Source: Fimenecus sp052298855
GTDB lineage: Bacteria; Bacillota; Clostridia; Oscillospirales; Acutalibacteraceae
NCBI GenBank assembly: GCA_052298855.1
Contig: DAVZXP010000002.1
Coordinates: forward strand, 124,001 to 188,000
Reading direction: 5' to 3'
DNA: 64,000 bases
Shown: positions 1 to 8,340 of the stretch, in pieces
Position numbering within the stretch: position 1 is the stretch's first letter
How the letters are laid out: the number at the start of each line of letters is the position of its first letter
The notes under the pieces: generated by a model
Told to the model about the DNA's origin: nothing
What the model saw: the letters and a program-made list of their open reading frames with translations, nothing else
The model's database searches: none
Translations under genes and position numbers: made by a program

Positions 1-294
1 CTTATCGGCGGAATAAAAGCTGTCAAGCGGAAAGTCTTTCATAAACGTACAGGTGTATTCGGAAAAGGCGGGGAGAGTGTCCGTCGAGTCTATAAGCTCG
101 TCGATAGGGGTATTATTCTCTGCGTCAAATTTGCGAAGATTAAAACCCTCCATATCGGCATTCACACATTTTTTTGCGATGAGATTTGCGTAGTGCTGCT
201 TCAAATAAGGCTCGTTGCCGTAAATTAAATACGCATTTGAAAACTTTCTCTCTTTTATTTGATTTTTAAGAGTAGCTTCATCAATTTGAGACAT
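1..294 (-). CDS. holA: DNA polymerase III subunit delta, N-terminal part (cut by window edge)
   Basis: I read 98 codons from an ATG at 294 to the left edge with no stop. The start of the protein has a YLIYGNEPYLKQHYANLI stretch, which fits the beginning of the delta subunit (HolA), the clamp-loader component that opens the sliding clamp. The ATG lies 18 bases downstream of the comEC stop, and comEC-holA is a common gene order in Firmicutes. An AAAGGA-like ribosome site sits just upstream. The C-terminal clamp-loader domains lie outside the window. The family call rests on the N-terminal motif plus gene order. Confidence 0.8.
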   Translation of the reverse strand, partial: MSQIDEATLKNQIKERKFSNAYLIYGNEPYLKQHYANLIAKKCVNADMEGFNLRKFDAENNTPIDELIDSTDTLPAFSEYTCTFMKDFPLDSFYSADK

Positions 295-311
295 TTTAAT
301 ATCCTTTCCGC

Positions 312-2396
312 TTATGAGAGCTTGACTTCGATAGCTTTATCGTTTGGCTTTATGTATATAACCTGTCCGAAATTATCGGTGTTAATTTCCTTAGCATATT
401 TTTCGTCACAAATAAGTAAATCACAGCTGTAATTTTCGGGTATGTAATCCGCATTAAGACAGATAAGGGCTGTCCTTTCGTGAAGCATTATTTGACAAAA
501 TCCGCTTTGTGTTGCAACGGTCAAGTCGGAGAGATTGTCCGTATGATGTTCGAGCGTTGATATTTTCCCGTTGAAATACACGTCGTTTTTAAGTTTGCTG
601 TCATTCGTCAAAATCTCATCGATTGTATAGGTCGAAATCAGCTCCTTCGCTCTTTCCGGCGAGGTATAAACAGCTAATAAATCGATACGGCTAATAGCGT
701 TGTTATCTATTATATCACAAACCTTGCTCGCCGCATAGTCTTCGTTATCCGCAAACATGACAGCGCAATAGCCGTGATATTTTATAACCGCAGAAGTGCC
801 TTTTTCACTTTGATTTATGATAGCCTTAGGTGTTGTCAATGATTCTGCATACACATAAGTACAGCAGAGAGTGAACACAAGAGCAAAGCACAAGGCGGTT
901 ACCTCCAAAATTTTACCCTTCTTATTCAAAATATGCTTCATAAACGCAAGCACGGTCACGGAAGTAACAAAAACAGATATAATTATCGGCGAGTCAACAG
1001 GTAAAAGTAAATATCTTATTGATGACAGCCTTGTTGCGACGAATATAAGAAGTTTTGCTATTTCTCCCGAAATTATAATAAGCGGTGTTCCGACAAATTT
1101 AAGTCCGATAACTGAAATTACAGAGCCTATTCCCGCAATTTCCATACACAGCTTTCCGAAGAAAACCATCAGAAGATTTGCTAAAAGTAAAACAAGGGAT
1201 ATGTTTTTGAATTTTAAGAAATAAACGGGGAGCGTAAATATATTTACACTTACGCAAACCGCTATAAGTGAATTGATATACTCAATTAAATATTTTATTT
1301 GTTTGGATTTAACCTTACGGAAAGGCTTTTGCAAAATTTTATCAACGCCGTTATACATAATCAATATGCCGAGTGTTGCGAGCAAACTCAGCCACAAGCT
1401 GATGCTCAAAGCACAGTACGGATTTTGGAACAGCATTACTATCAACGAAAAGCCGATTGAATTTATGGGCTCTGCTTCCTTTTGGACAATATTGGCAAGG
1501 TAAACCAAAATCATCATAAAGCCTGCTCTTACAACAGGAGGATTGGCACCTGTGAGCAATATGAAGAAAAGGCAGAAAATTATGGCGTTGATTGACGCTC
1601 TTTTGCATTTTACGCCGAGCTTACGCAGCCTGCTGTAAACAAGCGACGACCAAATGCTGACATGTAATCCGGATACCGCAAACAGATGCGAAACTCCGCA
1701 AAGCCTAAAGGAATTGTTTACACGCTTGCTTAAATCTGACTTTTCGCCGAGGACAAGACCGCACACAACAGAGCCGCAATCATTCGGCAAAACGCTTTTT
1801 ATCTCATTATAAAGCTTATATCTCACATTGAGTATAAGACTTAGTAAGTCTTTATTGTCGCCTTTAGTTATTTTGATGTCATCACTTTTATAGCTTGCAC
1901 CGACAACAATATTTTTTGAACGGTAGTATTCGAGGAATTCGTCATCCTCGTTTCCGAGCATAAAGGTATTTAATGTAGCGGTAACGGTATCAGTCGGCTC
2001 AAAATCAATAGGGTAGGGCAAGGTAATTTTGATGTTAACAGCTTCCTTAACACCGTTTACCTCGCTTGTTCTTATCGTGTAATACTTTTGCGAGCCGTTG
2101 GTGGTCGGGAGGGTAATCAGGCTTCCCTTTACCGTAACCGTATTATCGCTGTATCGCTTTGAAATTATTTCGTATTGTGCATTTGACGTTACAAACAGGC
2201 ATAATGCTACGCAAACAGACAGTATTGCGGTGGGTACGGTCATATTTTGACGAAGCGGCTTTATCAAAAGAGATACAAACAATAAAGCAAGCGAAACCAT
2301 AAGGGTAACGCTTGCCAGATTGTAATTATTGGCTTCGCACAACAGAGTCAATGCAAGAAGCATTGAAAATCCTATAACGGCAAGTGGGCGTTTCAT
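312..2396 (-). CDS. comEC: ComEC/Rec2-type competence DNA channel
   Basis: 694-residue integral membrane protein, the presumed channel that passes single-stranded DNA across the membrane during transformation. An N-terminal membrane/soluble part (about 1-200, DUF4131-like) is followed by the ComEC core, whose hallmark SHLFAVSGLHVS lies near 236-247, then many membrane segments to about 515. The last 170 residues sit where the family usually has a metallo-beta-lactamase-like domain. The HxHxDH metal motif is missing there: the matching strand reads LLAVYTSPERAKEL. The C-terminal domain is therefore probably not a metal-dependent nuclease. The gene lies 3 bases after the HIT gene in the alaS operon. 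No other competence genes are in the window, so natural transformation is not shown. Confidence 0.88.
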   Translation of the reverse strand: MKRPLAVIGFSMLLALTLLCEANNYNLASVTLMVSLALLFVSLLIKPLRQNMTVPTAILSVCVALCLFVTSNAQYEIISKRYSDNTVTVKGSLITLPTTNGSQKYYTIRTSEVNGVKEAVNIKITLPYPIDFEPTDTVTATLNTFMLGNEDDEFLEYYRSKNIVVGASYKSDDIKITKGDNKDLLSLILNVRYKLYNEIKSVLPNDCGSVVCGLVLGEKSDLSKRVNNSFRLCGVSHLFAVSGLHVSIWSSLVYSRLRKLGVKCKRASINAIIFCLFFILLTGANPPVVRAGFMMILVYLANIVQKEAEPINSIGFSLIVMLFQNPYCALSISLWLSLLATLGILIMYNGVDKILQKPFRKVKSKQIKYLIEYINSLIAVCVSVNIFTLPVYFLKFKNISLVLLLANLLMVFFGKLCMEIAGIGSVISVIGLKFVGTPLIIISGEIAKLLIFVATRLSSIRYLLLPVDSPIIISVFVTSVTVLAFMKHILNKKGKILEVTALCFALVFTLCCTYVYAESLTTPKAIINQSEKGTSAVIKYHGYCAVMFADNEDYAASKVCDIIDNNAISRIDLLAVYTSPERAKELISTYTIDEILTNDSKLKNDVYFNGKISTLEHHTDNLSDLTVATQSGFCQIMLHERTALICLNADYIPENYSCDLLICDEKYAKEINTDNFGQVIYIKPNDKAIEVKLS

Positions 2397-2399
2397 AGC

Positions 2400-2738
2400 T
2401 TATACAAGTCTTTCGCCTAAGTTTTTACCGCTGAGCACGTGAAAATGGAGATGCATTACCGTTTGACCCGCACCCTCGCCACAGTTGTTGATAATTCTGT
2501 AGCTGTCGAGGTTTAATTCGCTTGTAAGCTTTGCGATAACCTCAAATATATGAGAGATAACAGAAGAATTACCGCCGTTGATTTCCTTTGCACAAGAAAT
2601 ATGCTCTTTAGGAACGACAAGAAAATGAATATCCGACTGAGGCGCTATATCATAAAACGCATAGCACAAATCGTCCTCATAAAGCTTCTTTGACGGAATT
2701 TCACCTGAAATAATTTTGCAGAAAATACAATCACTCAT
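2400..2738 (-). CDS. HIT family nucleotide hydrolase
   Basis: 112-residue histidine-triad protein, HinT/Hit-like, which usually hydrolyses purine nucleoside phosphoramidates or dinucleotides. The zinc-site cysteines Cys4 and Cys7 (CIFCKI) and the active-site triad HLHFH at residues 96-100 are all present, and the length is normal. I chose the ATG at 2738 because GAGGTG stands 6 bases upstream. An upstream in-frame ATG at 2768 would lie inside the alaS end and has no ribosome site. The alaS stop TGA overlaps the ribosome site, so the two genes are translationally coupled. A link between alaS and HIT is plausible because HinT acts on aminoacyl adenylates, but that is inference. Confidence 0.92.
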   Translation of the reverse strand: MSDCIFCKIISGEIPSKKLYEDDLCYAFYDIAPQSDIHFLVVPKEHISCAKEINGGNSSVISHIFEVIAKLTSELNLDSYRIINNCGEGAGQTVMHLHFHVLSGKNLGERLV

Positions 2739-2748
2739 ATTTTTCACC

Positions 2749-5388
2749 TCATTTAAGCATTTCTTCAACTATCGAAGCGGTCTTTTCAAGAGCCTCGGAG
2801 ATTTTAGAAATATCCTTAGCGCCTGCCATTGCGCTGTCGGGCTTTCCTCCGCCTGAGCCGCCTGCAACTGCCGCAACCTGACGGACAATGTTACCTGCGT
2901 GAGCGCCGTGAGAAAGTGCGTCCTTACCGACACAGCAAGCAAATGAGCCCGTGCCTTTTTCCTTGCTTGTGCCTGCGAATACGGCAACGATATTGTCGCC
3001 CTGCTCTTTAGCCTTATCACACATAGAACGAAGCTCGTTTGCTCCTGCTTCGCCCAAATCTGCGGTAATTACTTTAACCGCACCGATTTCCTTTGCATTT
3101 TTCATAAGGTCGGAAGCTTTTGAAGCCGCCATCTGTGAATTAAGCTCTGTAAGCTCTTTCTGAACTGCTTTAAGCTCTGCGACAGTTGACTGAGCCTTTG
3201 AAACAATATCGGAAACATTCGTGATTTTAAGTGCTGCCGCAGTATCATAAATTTCCTTATTTGCGTTGTCAATATATTTCATAACATTGAAGCCCGTAAC
3301 GCCGACAATTCTTCTGACGCCCGACGCTACCGACGCTTCGGAAACAATTTTGAAAAGTCCGAGGTTTCCCGTGTTGCTTGCGTGAGTACCGCCGCAAAGC
3401 TCTGTTGAGAACTCGCCTGCCTTTACAACTCTTACTATATCGCCGTATTTTTCGCCGAAAAGAGCCATTGCACCGAGCTTTTTAGCCTCGTCGATAGGCA
3501 TTTCCTTTGTAACAACCTCTGTCGCGGACATAATTGCGGTATTTACTTCATTTTCGACAGCTTTAAGCTCGTCCGGGGTAAGAGCCGAGAAGTGCGTAAA
3601 GTCAAAACGAACTTCGTCTGGTGTTACAAGCTGACCTGCCTGCTCAACATGACTTCCGAGCACCTTTCTCAAAGCTGCTTGAAGCAAGTGAGCTGCAGTG
3701 TGGTTACGCATTGTAGCCTCTCTTGTCTGCTTATCAACAACAGCCTGAACTTTATCACCGAGTTTCAATGATTCACCGTCGGTGATTGAGCCGTGATGAA
3801 GAATAACACCCTCGTGTGTCTTTGTGGTTGATGTAACTTCAAAAGTAAATCCGTTACCCTTGATAACGCCGCTGTCGCCGACCTGTCCGCCGCTTTCTGC
3901 ATAGAAGGAGGTGGTGTCAAGCACAAGCGTAATATTATCGTCCTCGGTAGCGTATTCTTTTCTTTCGCCGTCAACGATAATCGCCTTGATTTCAGCTTCC
4001 GTTTCAAAAGCTGTGTAGCCTACAAATTCAGTCTTTTCAATATCCTTTGTAGCTGTGCCGCTGCCTTCCCAAGCCTCTGCACCTGCGCCCTTATGAGCTG
4101 CTCTTGCACGAAGCTTCTGCTTCTTTACAAGCTCTGCCCATTTTTCCTCGTCAACGGTAAGACCTTTTTCCTCAAGGAGCTCCTTTGTGAGGTCAATCGG
4201 GAAGCCGTATGTGTCGGAAAGCTTGAATGCGTCCTCGCCGCTTAAAACTTTACCGTCAAGATTTTCAATCATCTGATTAAAAATCATAAGACCTGTATCA
4301 ATCGTTTTAGCAAAGCTTTCTTCCTCGGCTTTGATAACGTTTATAATAAAGTCATGCTTTTCAAGAAGATTCGGGTATGCAGTCTTGTTTTCGTTGATAA
4401 CGGTTTCCGCAACATCCGAAAGGAATGTGCCTTTAATTCCGAGCAATCTGCCGTGTCTTGCGGCACGCCTCAAAAGACGGCGAAGAACATAGCCTCTGCC
4501 TTCGTTTGAGGGCATAACGCCGTCGCCGATCATCATGGTCGTGCTTCTGATATGGTCTGTGATAACACGAAGCGAAATATCCTTTTTGGGGTCCTGATGA
4601 TATTTAATATTCGCAATTCTCATAATGTGCTTCATTATATTCTGAACGGTGTCAACCTCAAAGAGATTGTCGACATCCTGTGAAATGCAAGCAAGTCTCT
4701 CAAGACCCATACCCGTATCAATGTTGGGATGAGCAAGTCTTGTGTAATTGTTGTTGCCGTCGTTTTCAAACTGAGTGAAAACAAGGTTCCAGAACTCAAT
4801 ATATCTGTCACATTCGCAACCGACTTTACAATCAGGCTTACCGCAACCGTATTTTTCACCACGGTCATAGTAAATCTCTGAACAAGGACCGCAAGGACCT
4901 GCGCCGTGTTCCCAGAAGTTATCCTCTTTGCCGAAGCGAACCATATGGTCGGGTTTAACGCCGATTACCTTAGTCCAAATATCGTAAGCCTCATCATCTT
5001 CTTCGTAAACGCTTATATAAAGCTTTTCGGGGTCCATTTCCATAACCTTTGTACAGAATTCCCACGCCCACGGAATAACCTCTTTTTTGAAATAATCGCC
5101 GAAAGAGAAGTTACCGAGCATTTCAAAGAAAGTGCCGTGTCTTGCCGTCTTGCCGACATTTTCAATATCGGGTGTACGAATACATTTCTGACAGGTTGTA
5201 ACTCTTTTTCTCGGAGGGGTGATTTCGCCCGTGAAATACTTTTTCATCGGTGCCATTCCCGAGTTGATAAGAAGCAAGCTCTTGTCATTGTTCGGAATAA
5301 GCGAAAAGCTTTCAAGTCTCAAATGTCCCTTTGACTCGAAAAATTCAAGATACTTTTCTCTTAAATCATTAAGTGATGTCCATTCCAT
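2749..5388 (-). CDS. alaS: Alanyl-tRNA synthetase
   Basis: Full-length 879-residue AlaS, which charges tRNA-Ala in the cytoplasm. The class II catalytic domain opens with the family signature around residues 40-110 (GMAPMKKYFTGE, then RHGTFFEMLGNFSFGDY). The editing domain has the HxxxH zinc motif in NHTAAHLLQAAL and the CGGTHASNTG motif, and a DHHA1-type C-terminal domain ends the protein. The ATG at 5388 follows AGGAGA with good spacing. It is the first gene of an operon with the HIT gene, comEC and holA. The leader is only about 50 bases, too short for a T-box, so control by uncharged tRNA is unlikely. Confidence 0.97.
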   Translation of the reverse strand: MEWTSLNDLREKYLEFFESKGHLRLESFSLIPNNDKSLLLINSGMAPMKKYFTGEITPPRKRVTTCQKCIRTPDIENVGKTARHGTFFEMLGNFSFGDYFKKEVIPWAWEFCTKVMEMDPEKLYISVYEEDDEAYDIWTKVIGVKPDHMVRFGKEDNFWEHGAGPCGPCSEIYYDRGEKYGCGKPDCKVGCECDRYIEFWNLVFTQFENDGNNNYTRLAHPNIDTGMGLERLACISQDVDNLFEVDTVQNIMKHIMRIANIKYHQDPKKDISLRVITDHIRSTTMMIGDGVMPSNEGRGYVLRRLLRRAARHGRLLGIKGTFLSDVAETVINENKTAYPNLLEKHDFIINVIKAEEESFAKTIDTGLMIFNQMIENLDGKVLSGEDAFKLSDTYGFPIDLTKELLEEKGLTVDEEKWAELVKKQKLRARAAHKGAGAEAWEGSGTATKDIEKTEFVGYTAFETEAEIKAIIVDGERKEYATEDDNITLVLDTTSFYAESGGQVGDSGVIKGNGFTFEVTSTTKTHEGVILHHGSITDGESLKLGDKVQAVVDKQTREATMRNHTAAHLLQAALRKVLGSHVEQAGQLVTPDEVRFDFTHFSALTPDELKAVENEVNTAIMSATEVVTKEMPIDEAKKLGAMALFGEKYGDIVRVVKAGEFSTELCGGTHASNTGNLGLFKIVSEASVASGVRRIVGVTGFNVMKYIDNANKEIYDTAAALKITNVSDIVSKAQSTVAELKAVQKELTELNSQMAASKASDLMKNAKEIGAVKVITADLGEAGANELRSMCDKAKEQGDNIVAVFAGTSKEKGTGSFACCVGKDALSHGAHAGNIVRQVAAVAGGSGGGKPDSAMAGAKDISKISEALEKTASIVEEMLK

Positions 5389-5444
5389 TGTAATATCTCC
5401 TTGTGAAAAGCGTTTGAAAACACTTTTCCTTTATAATCTTAAAA

Positions 5445-5473
5445 ATTATACATTTATAATCATTCATTGTCAA
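5445..5473 (-). promoter_or_regulatory. Promoter of the alaS operon
   Basis: Perfect sigma-A promoter on the minus strand: TTGACA at 5473-5468, 17-base spacer, TATAAT at 5450-5445. It lies about 57 bases before the alaS start. Confidence 0.85.
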
Positions 5474-5506
5474 CCGAGAATGAATAAAAATGCTTGTTTT
5501 TAATGC

Positions 5507-5535
5507 TTGTTTTATTTTATACGGTATAGTATAAT
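5507..5535 (+). promoter_or_regulatory. Promoter of the sensor kinase operon
   Basis: TTGTTT at 5507-5512, 17-base spacer, TATAAT at 5530-5535. It is back to back with the alaS promoter and about 30 bases before the kinase start. Confidence 0.7.
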
Positions 5536-5564
5536 TACTCTGTTAAGGGGATAGTGATGAAATT

Positions 5565-7541
5565 TTGCGATTGACAAACGAAAAACAACAGCTAAAATCA
5601 AATATCCTGCTTATTGTAACGATGCTTTTGATGGCGATTGTTTTGATAGGTACTGTCTTTGTGTGCAATTTTTACTCAAAAAAGCAAACGGAGCCCTGCA
5701 ATAAGGGAAACGCTCATTTTGATTTATCAAGTGTTGATTTTTCAAATAACGGAAGTATTTATCTTACGGGAGAATGGGAGTTTTATCACGGTGCTTTTTT
5801 GAAAAGCGATAAAATGACCGCTGCACCTGCTCGGGAAATGATTGATGTACCGTCCTCTTGGTCGAGCGTGCTCGGAATTCGTAAATACTCTGCAGGCGGA
5901 TACGCTTCTTACAGATGTTATATTTCAAATGTGAAGTCCGACACTTATCTTACAATGTATATTCCTAATATTGCCTGTTCGTATAAAGTGTTTGTAAACG
6001 GAAATGTTGTTACCATAAGCGGCACGCCCTCAAAGATTTACAACGAAAACGTGACCTCGGCAGGTCATTATTCTCTTCCGTTTAAGCTTGAAGAGGGGAA
6101 GGAATATGAGGTTGTCGTTGAAATATCGGCTGACCATTTTTCGGGTATTTATATGCCTGTTTATATGACGGGATACACACACGATAACAACGCCTTGAAT
6201 TCAAAAATCGCCTTGAGATTCGTACTTTGCGGCATTGTTTTCCTGTGCGGCTTGCTATCGGTAATTCTTCGAAAATTTGTCAGCAAGGAACAATATACAT
6301 CTTGGCTTCCGCTACTTGCATTTTTCTTGCTTTTAAGGATGATAATTACAACGGAGAGCTACAGCGTTGTGCAGCCGTATATGTTTAATATCGGATATGA
6401 GGAAATGAATGTTTTTATTTTCATTTCGACATTTATAATAAAGCTTGTTGCGCTTATTTATATTGTCAAAAGCCTTAATATTAAAATTCACGACAGCACG
6501 CTGATTTCAATGAGCGTTACGGTGCTTGCTCTTGCAGTTTCGATAAACTTTTTGCCGAACTCGATTTTTGATTCATACTATTATTTGAGCTTGCAGCTGC
6601 TTTCGCTTGTAATTGATTTGTATACGATAAACAGATTGTGCATTGAGATTGTCAAAAAGACGCAATATGCATTTTTGTATCTGTTTTCGTATTTGTTCCT
6701 TGTGTTCGGCTTAACCATTGACGTCATATACACAAACGGCAAGATAGGAATAAATTGCTCATCGGTAATGCCTGTGTGCGTATTTGCGTTTTCACTTATA
6801 ACGCTTGTAATTCATGCACTCAAAATACGAAGATTTTACAATTATGCGATTAAAGCGAGAAGTCTTGAAGCAGAGCTTGAAAGGGCAAATACTGCGGTAA
6901 TGATTTCTCAAATACAACCGCATTTCCTTTACAATGCACTAAACACTATTAAGTCATTGATCAAAAGAGATCCGAAAAAAGCAGAAAAAGCGGTAATTGA
7001 CTTTTCCCTTTATCTTAGAGGAAATATGGACAGTCTTACTCAAAAAGAGCCGATACCGTTTAGGGAAGAATTAGAACACGTTAAATATTATTGCAATATC
7101 GAAAAATTACGCTTTCAGGATAAGCTTGATATTTACTATGAAATAGGTCCTGATTCTTTTTATGTTCCTACTTTAAGCCTTCAGCCGATAGTCGAAAATG
7201 CCATAAAGCACGGTGTTACAAAGAAGCCCGAGGGCGGAACGGTAACGGTTTCAACCTATGAGGACGATAAAAACTTCTATATCAAGGTTGAGGATGACGG
7301 CAAGGGTTTTGATGTAAGTACGCTTGATACGGAGAAAAACGACGGTAAGTCACATATTGGAATTTCCAACATCAGAAAACGCTTTTCCGATATAATGGGC
7401 GGTAGCGTTTTAATTGAAAGCGAAGAGGGAGTGGGTACACGGGTTACCGTTACGCTTCCAAAAGATAAAAATGTAGAAACTATTAAAGAACGCCTTGAAT
7501 TGCAAAGCGATAAAGAAATTTTCGAGGAGATGAATATATGA
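5565..7541 (+). CDS. LytS-family sensor histidine kinase with 7TM-DISM-like sensor
   Basis: 658-residue membrane kinase. After one membrane segment (about 12-36) comes an extracytoplasmic domain with the LTGEWEFYHGAFL signature (67-79), typical of the jelly-roll ligand-binding domain of 7TM-DISM receptors. About seven membrane helices (215-425) follow, then a LytS-type kinase module: phospho-acceptor His453 in QIQPHFLYNALN, N-box PIVENAIKHG (541-550) and G-box VEDDGKGFD. The start is taken as TTG at 5565. AAGGGG stands 14 bases upstream, rather far, and no in-frame ATG is nearer. Its stop overlaps the ATG of the response regulator gene, so the two form a pair. The ligand is unknown; a sugar or other small molecule is a guess. 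Confidence 0.88.
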   Translation: MRLTNEKQQLKSNILLIVTMLLMAIVLIGTVFVCNFYSKKQTEPCNKGNAHFDLSSVDFSNNGSIYLTGEWEFYHGAFLKSDKMTAAPAREMIDVPSSWSSVLGIRKYSAGGYASYRCYISNVKSDTYLTMYIPNIACSYKVFVNGNVVTISGTPSKIYNENVTSAGHYSLPFKLEEGKEYEVVVEISADHFSGIYMPVYMTGYTHDNNALNSKIALRFVLCGIVFLCGLLSVILRKFVSKEQYTSWLPLLAFFLLLRMIITTESYSVVQPYMFNIGYEEMNVFIFISTFIIKLVALIYIVKSLNIKIHDSTLISMSVTVLALAVSINFLPNSIFDSYYYLSLQLLSLVIDLYTINRLCIEIVKKTQYAFLYLFSYLFLVFGLTIDVIYTNGKIGINCSSVMPVCVFAFSLITLVIHALKIRRFYNYAIKARSLEAELERANTAVMISQIQPHFLYNALNTIKSLIKRDPKKAEKAVIDFSLYLRGNMDSLTQKEPIPFREELEHVKYYCNIEKLRFQDKLDIYYEIGPDSFYVPTLSLQPIVENAIKHGVTKKPEGGTVTVSTYEDDKNFYIKVEDDGKGFDVSTLDTEKNDGKSHIGISNIRKRFSDIMGGSVLIESEEGVGTRVTVTLPKDKNVETIKERLELQSDKEIFEEMNI

Positions 7542-8338
7542 ATATTATAGCGGTAGACGACGAAAGCCTTGTTCTTGCCGATATAAAGGATATTTGCGAG
7601 GGCTTCGATTTTGTAACGAGCGTAAATACCTTTTCAAATCCTGCCGATGCACTTGAATACACGGTACTCAATACAGTTGACGTTGCGTTTTTGGATATTG
7701 AAATGCCTGTTATGTCGGGAATTGAACTTGCAAAACGCTTTAACAGAATCAGACCCGATATTAAAATTATCTTTGTTACGGGATTTAAGGAGTATGCATA
7801 TGAAGCTTTCGGAGTTAATGCGATAGGATATATTTTAAAGCCATTCTCCGACGATATGATACTCGAACAGCTTAATAAAATCAGACCCGACATTCCGCAT
7901 AGATACGGGCCGAAAGTTTTTGTAAAAACATTTGGATACTTTGATGTGTTTGTAGATGGAAAACCCGTGCATTTTTCGTCTTCAAAATCAAAAGAATTGT
8001 TGGCACTTCTTGTTGACAGGCGAGGCGGTTCGGTAAGCACCGAAAATGCCGTAACAGCATTGTGGCCCGACAGGGATTATGATGAGTCGGTACAAAGCCT
8101 TTTCAGAAAGGTATTAAAAAGCCTGCGAACGGCACTTTCCGATGCGGGAGTTATAGATATTCTTATTGACGCAAGAAATCAGCGAAGCGTTGATACGTCA
8201 AAGTTCGACTGCGACAGCTACAAGCTTTTTAGGGACGACCCGGAAGCAATCAAGGAATATCAAAACGAATATATGAACGGTTATGCTTGGGCAAAACAGA
8301 CTAAGCAGCATATTGATAATTTACTCGGGAGGAATTAA
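7538..8338 (+). CDS. Response regulator with SARP-type DNA-binding domain
   Basis: 266 residues. The N-terminal receiver (1-120) has the acidic pocket VDDE, phospho-acceptor Asp53 in FLDIEMPVMSG and Lys in YILKPF. The C-terminal half, from about 126 (KVFVKTFGYFDVFVDG), reads as a winged-helix domain of the SARP/BTAD type, including SKSKELLALLVDRRGG and VTALWPDRDYDESVQSLFR. It is not the LytTR domain usually paired with LytS-like kinases. Its ATG overlaps the kinase stop (ATGA) and its stop lies 2 bases before fhs, so kinase, regulator and fhs are probably one transcript. Its targets are not visible. Confidence 0.87.
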   Translation: MNIIAVDDESLVLADIKDICEGFDFVTSVNTFSNPADALEYTVLNTVDVAFLDIEMPVMSGIELAKRFNRIRPDIKIIFVTGFKEYAYEAFGVNAIGYILKPFSDDMILEQLNKIRPDIPHRYGPKVFVKTFGYFDVFVDGKPVHFSSSKSKELLALLVDRRGGSVSTENAVTALWPDRDYDESVQSLFRKVLKSLRTALSDAGVIDILIDARNQRSVDTSKFDCDSYKLFRDDPEAIKEYQNEYMNGYAWAKQTKQHIDNLLGRN

Positions 8339-8340
8339 AA

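Noticed and set aside
5389..5560. T-box leader before alaS
   Set aside because: The leader is only about 50 bases from the promoter to the start and has no T-box sequence or specifier stem.
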